Below, in pieces: positions 62,934 through 64,000 of a DNA stretch of 64,000 nucleotides. The translations under genes were made by a program, and so were the position numbers. Location: assembly GCA_019671005.1 (NCBI GenBank), contig CM033744.1, forward strand, positions 40,178,022-40,242,021. Reading direction: 5' to 3'. Below the pieces are notes generated by a model. That model was not told the DNA's origin. It did no database searches and saw only the letters and a list, made by a program, of their open reading frames with translations. The stretch comes from Hibiscus mutabilis (lineage: Eukaryota > Streptophyta > Magnoliopsida > Malvales > Malvaceae). Numbering within the stretch: the first letter of the stretch is position 1; each line of letters begins with the position of its first letter.

Positions 62934-63204
62934 ATTTAGATATGATGCAGAACATTTTAAAGTACCATGATCAAATTTTAAATAAGAAAAAATGGTAATT
63001 CGTACAAGTCTCCTTAAATTTATCCTAATTCAGGTCATGGATATCTTCTAACTGGAGGATGTAGTTGAGGGTATCTAAGCCTCAATGTCAACTATATGCA
63101 AGGATGAAACTATGATTAAACATTAGAAGGGACAATAGTGGCAGAGCCATGATTTCATATAGTGGGGTCAGAGTGGAGTATGAGGTATGAGAGAATCTCA
63201 TACC
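62934..63204. other. Intergenic gap, nothing recognised
   Basis: Short AT-rich interval between the solo LTR and the hAT element. It contains cagagccatgatttcata, a string common to a dicot repeat, near 63143. Confidence 0.3.
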
Positions 63205-63891
63205 TAGAGCTGTAAATGAGACGAGACAAATCGCGAGCTACTCAAGTTCGACTCGATCAAAGCTCAGTCAACACTCGTCTCGAGCTCGAATTCGGCTCGA
63301 GTTTTTAACGAGCTGAGTCAAGCTACTTGATATTCGATTCGAAAATCTCGCGAGCTACTAAAAAATATAATATACTAAAATTTTTAAATTTAAAATCTAA
63401 ATTCCTAAACCTAAAACCCTAAAACATAACTCCTAAACACTAAAATCTAAATCCTAAGTAATCCAACAACCTAAACCTCTAAACCCATTTTTCAAAGAAA
63501 ACTAAACCCTAAACTAACATCCTAAACCTTAAAATTAACAAGTTTACACAACTTGTGTATCAAAGCTTTTTCCTAATAGGGCTTTAAATGAGACGAGACA
63601 GATCGCGAGCTACTCAAGTCTGACTCGGTCAAATTCGAACAACACTCGACTCAAGCTCGAACTCGGCTCGAGTTCTTAACAAGCTGAGTTTAGCTCAGAT
63701 TATTTAATATCGTTAAAAACTACTCAAGCTTGAACTCGACTCAAATTCTTAACAAGCTGAGTTGAAGCTTTTCCCCATTCGATTCTTTATTCTTAAGAAT
63801 GATGGTTTTAAGAATGATTAATTGCCCTTCTCCGAACCTTACTGCCCAAGCTCAACACTACTCGAGCTCAACTCAGTTCGTTTACACCCTA
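63205..63891. mobile_element. 687-bp non-autonomous hAT element
   Basis: It is flanked by a perfect 8-bp duplication CTCATACC (63197-63204 and 63892-63899). The ends are tagagctgtaaatgagacga at the left and the complement of gttcgtttacacccta at the right. The inside contains a second copy of the left end (about 63,578 onward: tagggctttaaatgagacga), many gagctcga/actcgagc words, and a telomere-like block of cctaaac units at 63,395-63,530. There is no transposase. Confidence 0.75.
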
Positions 63892-64000
63892 CTCATACCA
63901 TTAAAATAAATATTGTTGACCACATATCCTAATAAATCAAGTGGTGTCAAATCTAATATTTCATATGAAAAATTCTATATTACCTCCTTGAAAACCTCAT

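Overview
The window is plant nuclear DNA from a core eudicot. Genes are split by short, AT-rich introns with GT/AG borders, and they are separated by AT-rich DNA full of retrotransposons, TIR elements and SINEs. From gene content and repeat style I infer a Malvaceae genome such as Gossypium. That assignment is inference and has not been searched.

Layout: 1-1.92 kb is the 3' part of a dead LINE (reverse transcriptase plus zf-RVT) carrying a 218-bp TIR insertion. 1.9-12.4 kb has no supportable gene but holds SINEs, small TIR elements, an inverted pair of telomere-motif-rich elements and a short MULE. 12,398-16,922 is a gag-only Ty1/copia (Sirevirus-like) LTR element. 17.6-19.7 kb (+) is an intact GH9 endo-beta-1,4-glucanase gene. 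21.5-22.2 kb is a TIR element. 22.4-23.6 kb (-) is a group IIe WRKY gene with a frameshift inside the WRKY domain. 25.8-27.3 kb is a long-TIR MULE nested in an older repeat. 28.3-29.55 kb is a Pack-MULE carrying the C-terminal exons of leucine aminopeptidase. 30.1-31.4 kb (-) is a G-patch protein gene with two frameshifts. 32,820-41,874 (-) is a gag-only Ty3/gypsy-like LTR element with a perfect target duplication. 42.35-44.73 kb (+) is DDA1. 45.5-46.7 kb is an LTR-element remnant abutting a 5' fragment of monodehydroascorbate reductase (47.0-47.6 kb, -). 48.6-49.75 kb (-) is a ROH1-type gene. 54.6-57.0 kb (+) is a group B (MPK4-type) MAP kinase with unusual catalytic-site changes. 57.96-58.35 kb (-) is SPIRAL1-like. 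59,852-62,933 is a solo LTR of the gypsy-like family. 63,205-63,891 is a non-autonomous hAT element.

The genes do not form a pathway. The endoglucanase and SPIRAL1-like products both act in cell-wall or anisotropic growth, and a WRKY22/29-type factor and an MPK4-type kinase would belong to immune signalling, but the spacing gives no evidence of co-regulation. Most of the unusual biology is in the mobile DNA. LTRs of two different superfamilies carry clusters of the same palindrome (GTAYCGRTAC), several unrelated TIR elements have telomere-like (CCCTAAA) cores, and one MULE has captured a peptidase gene end.
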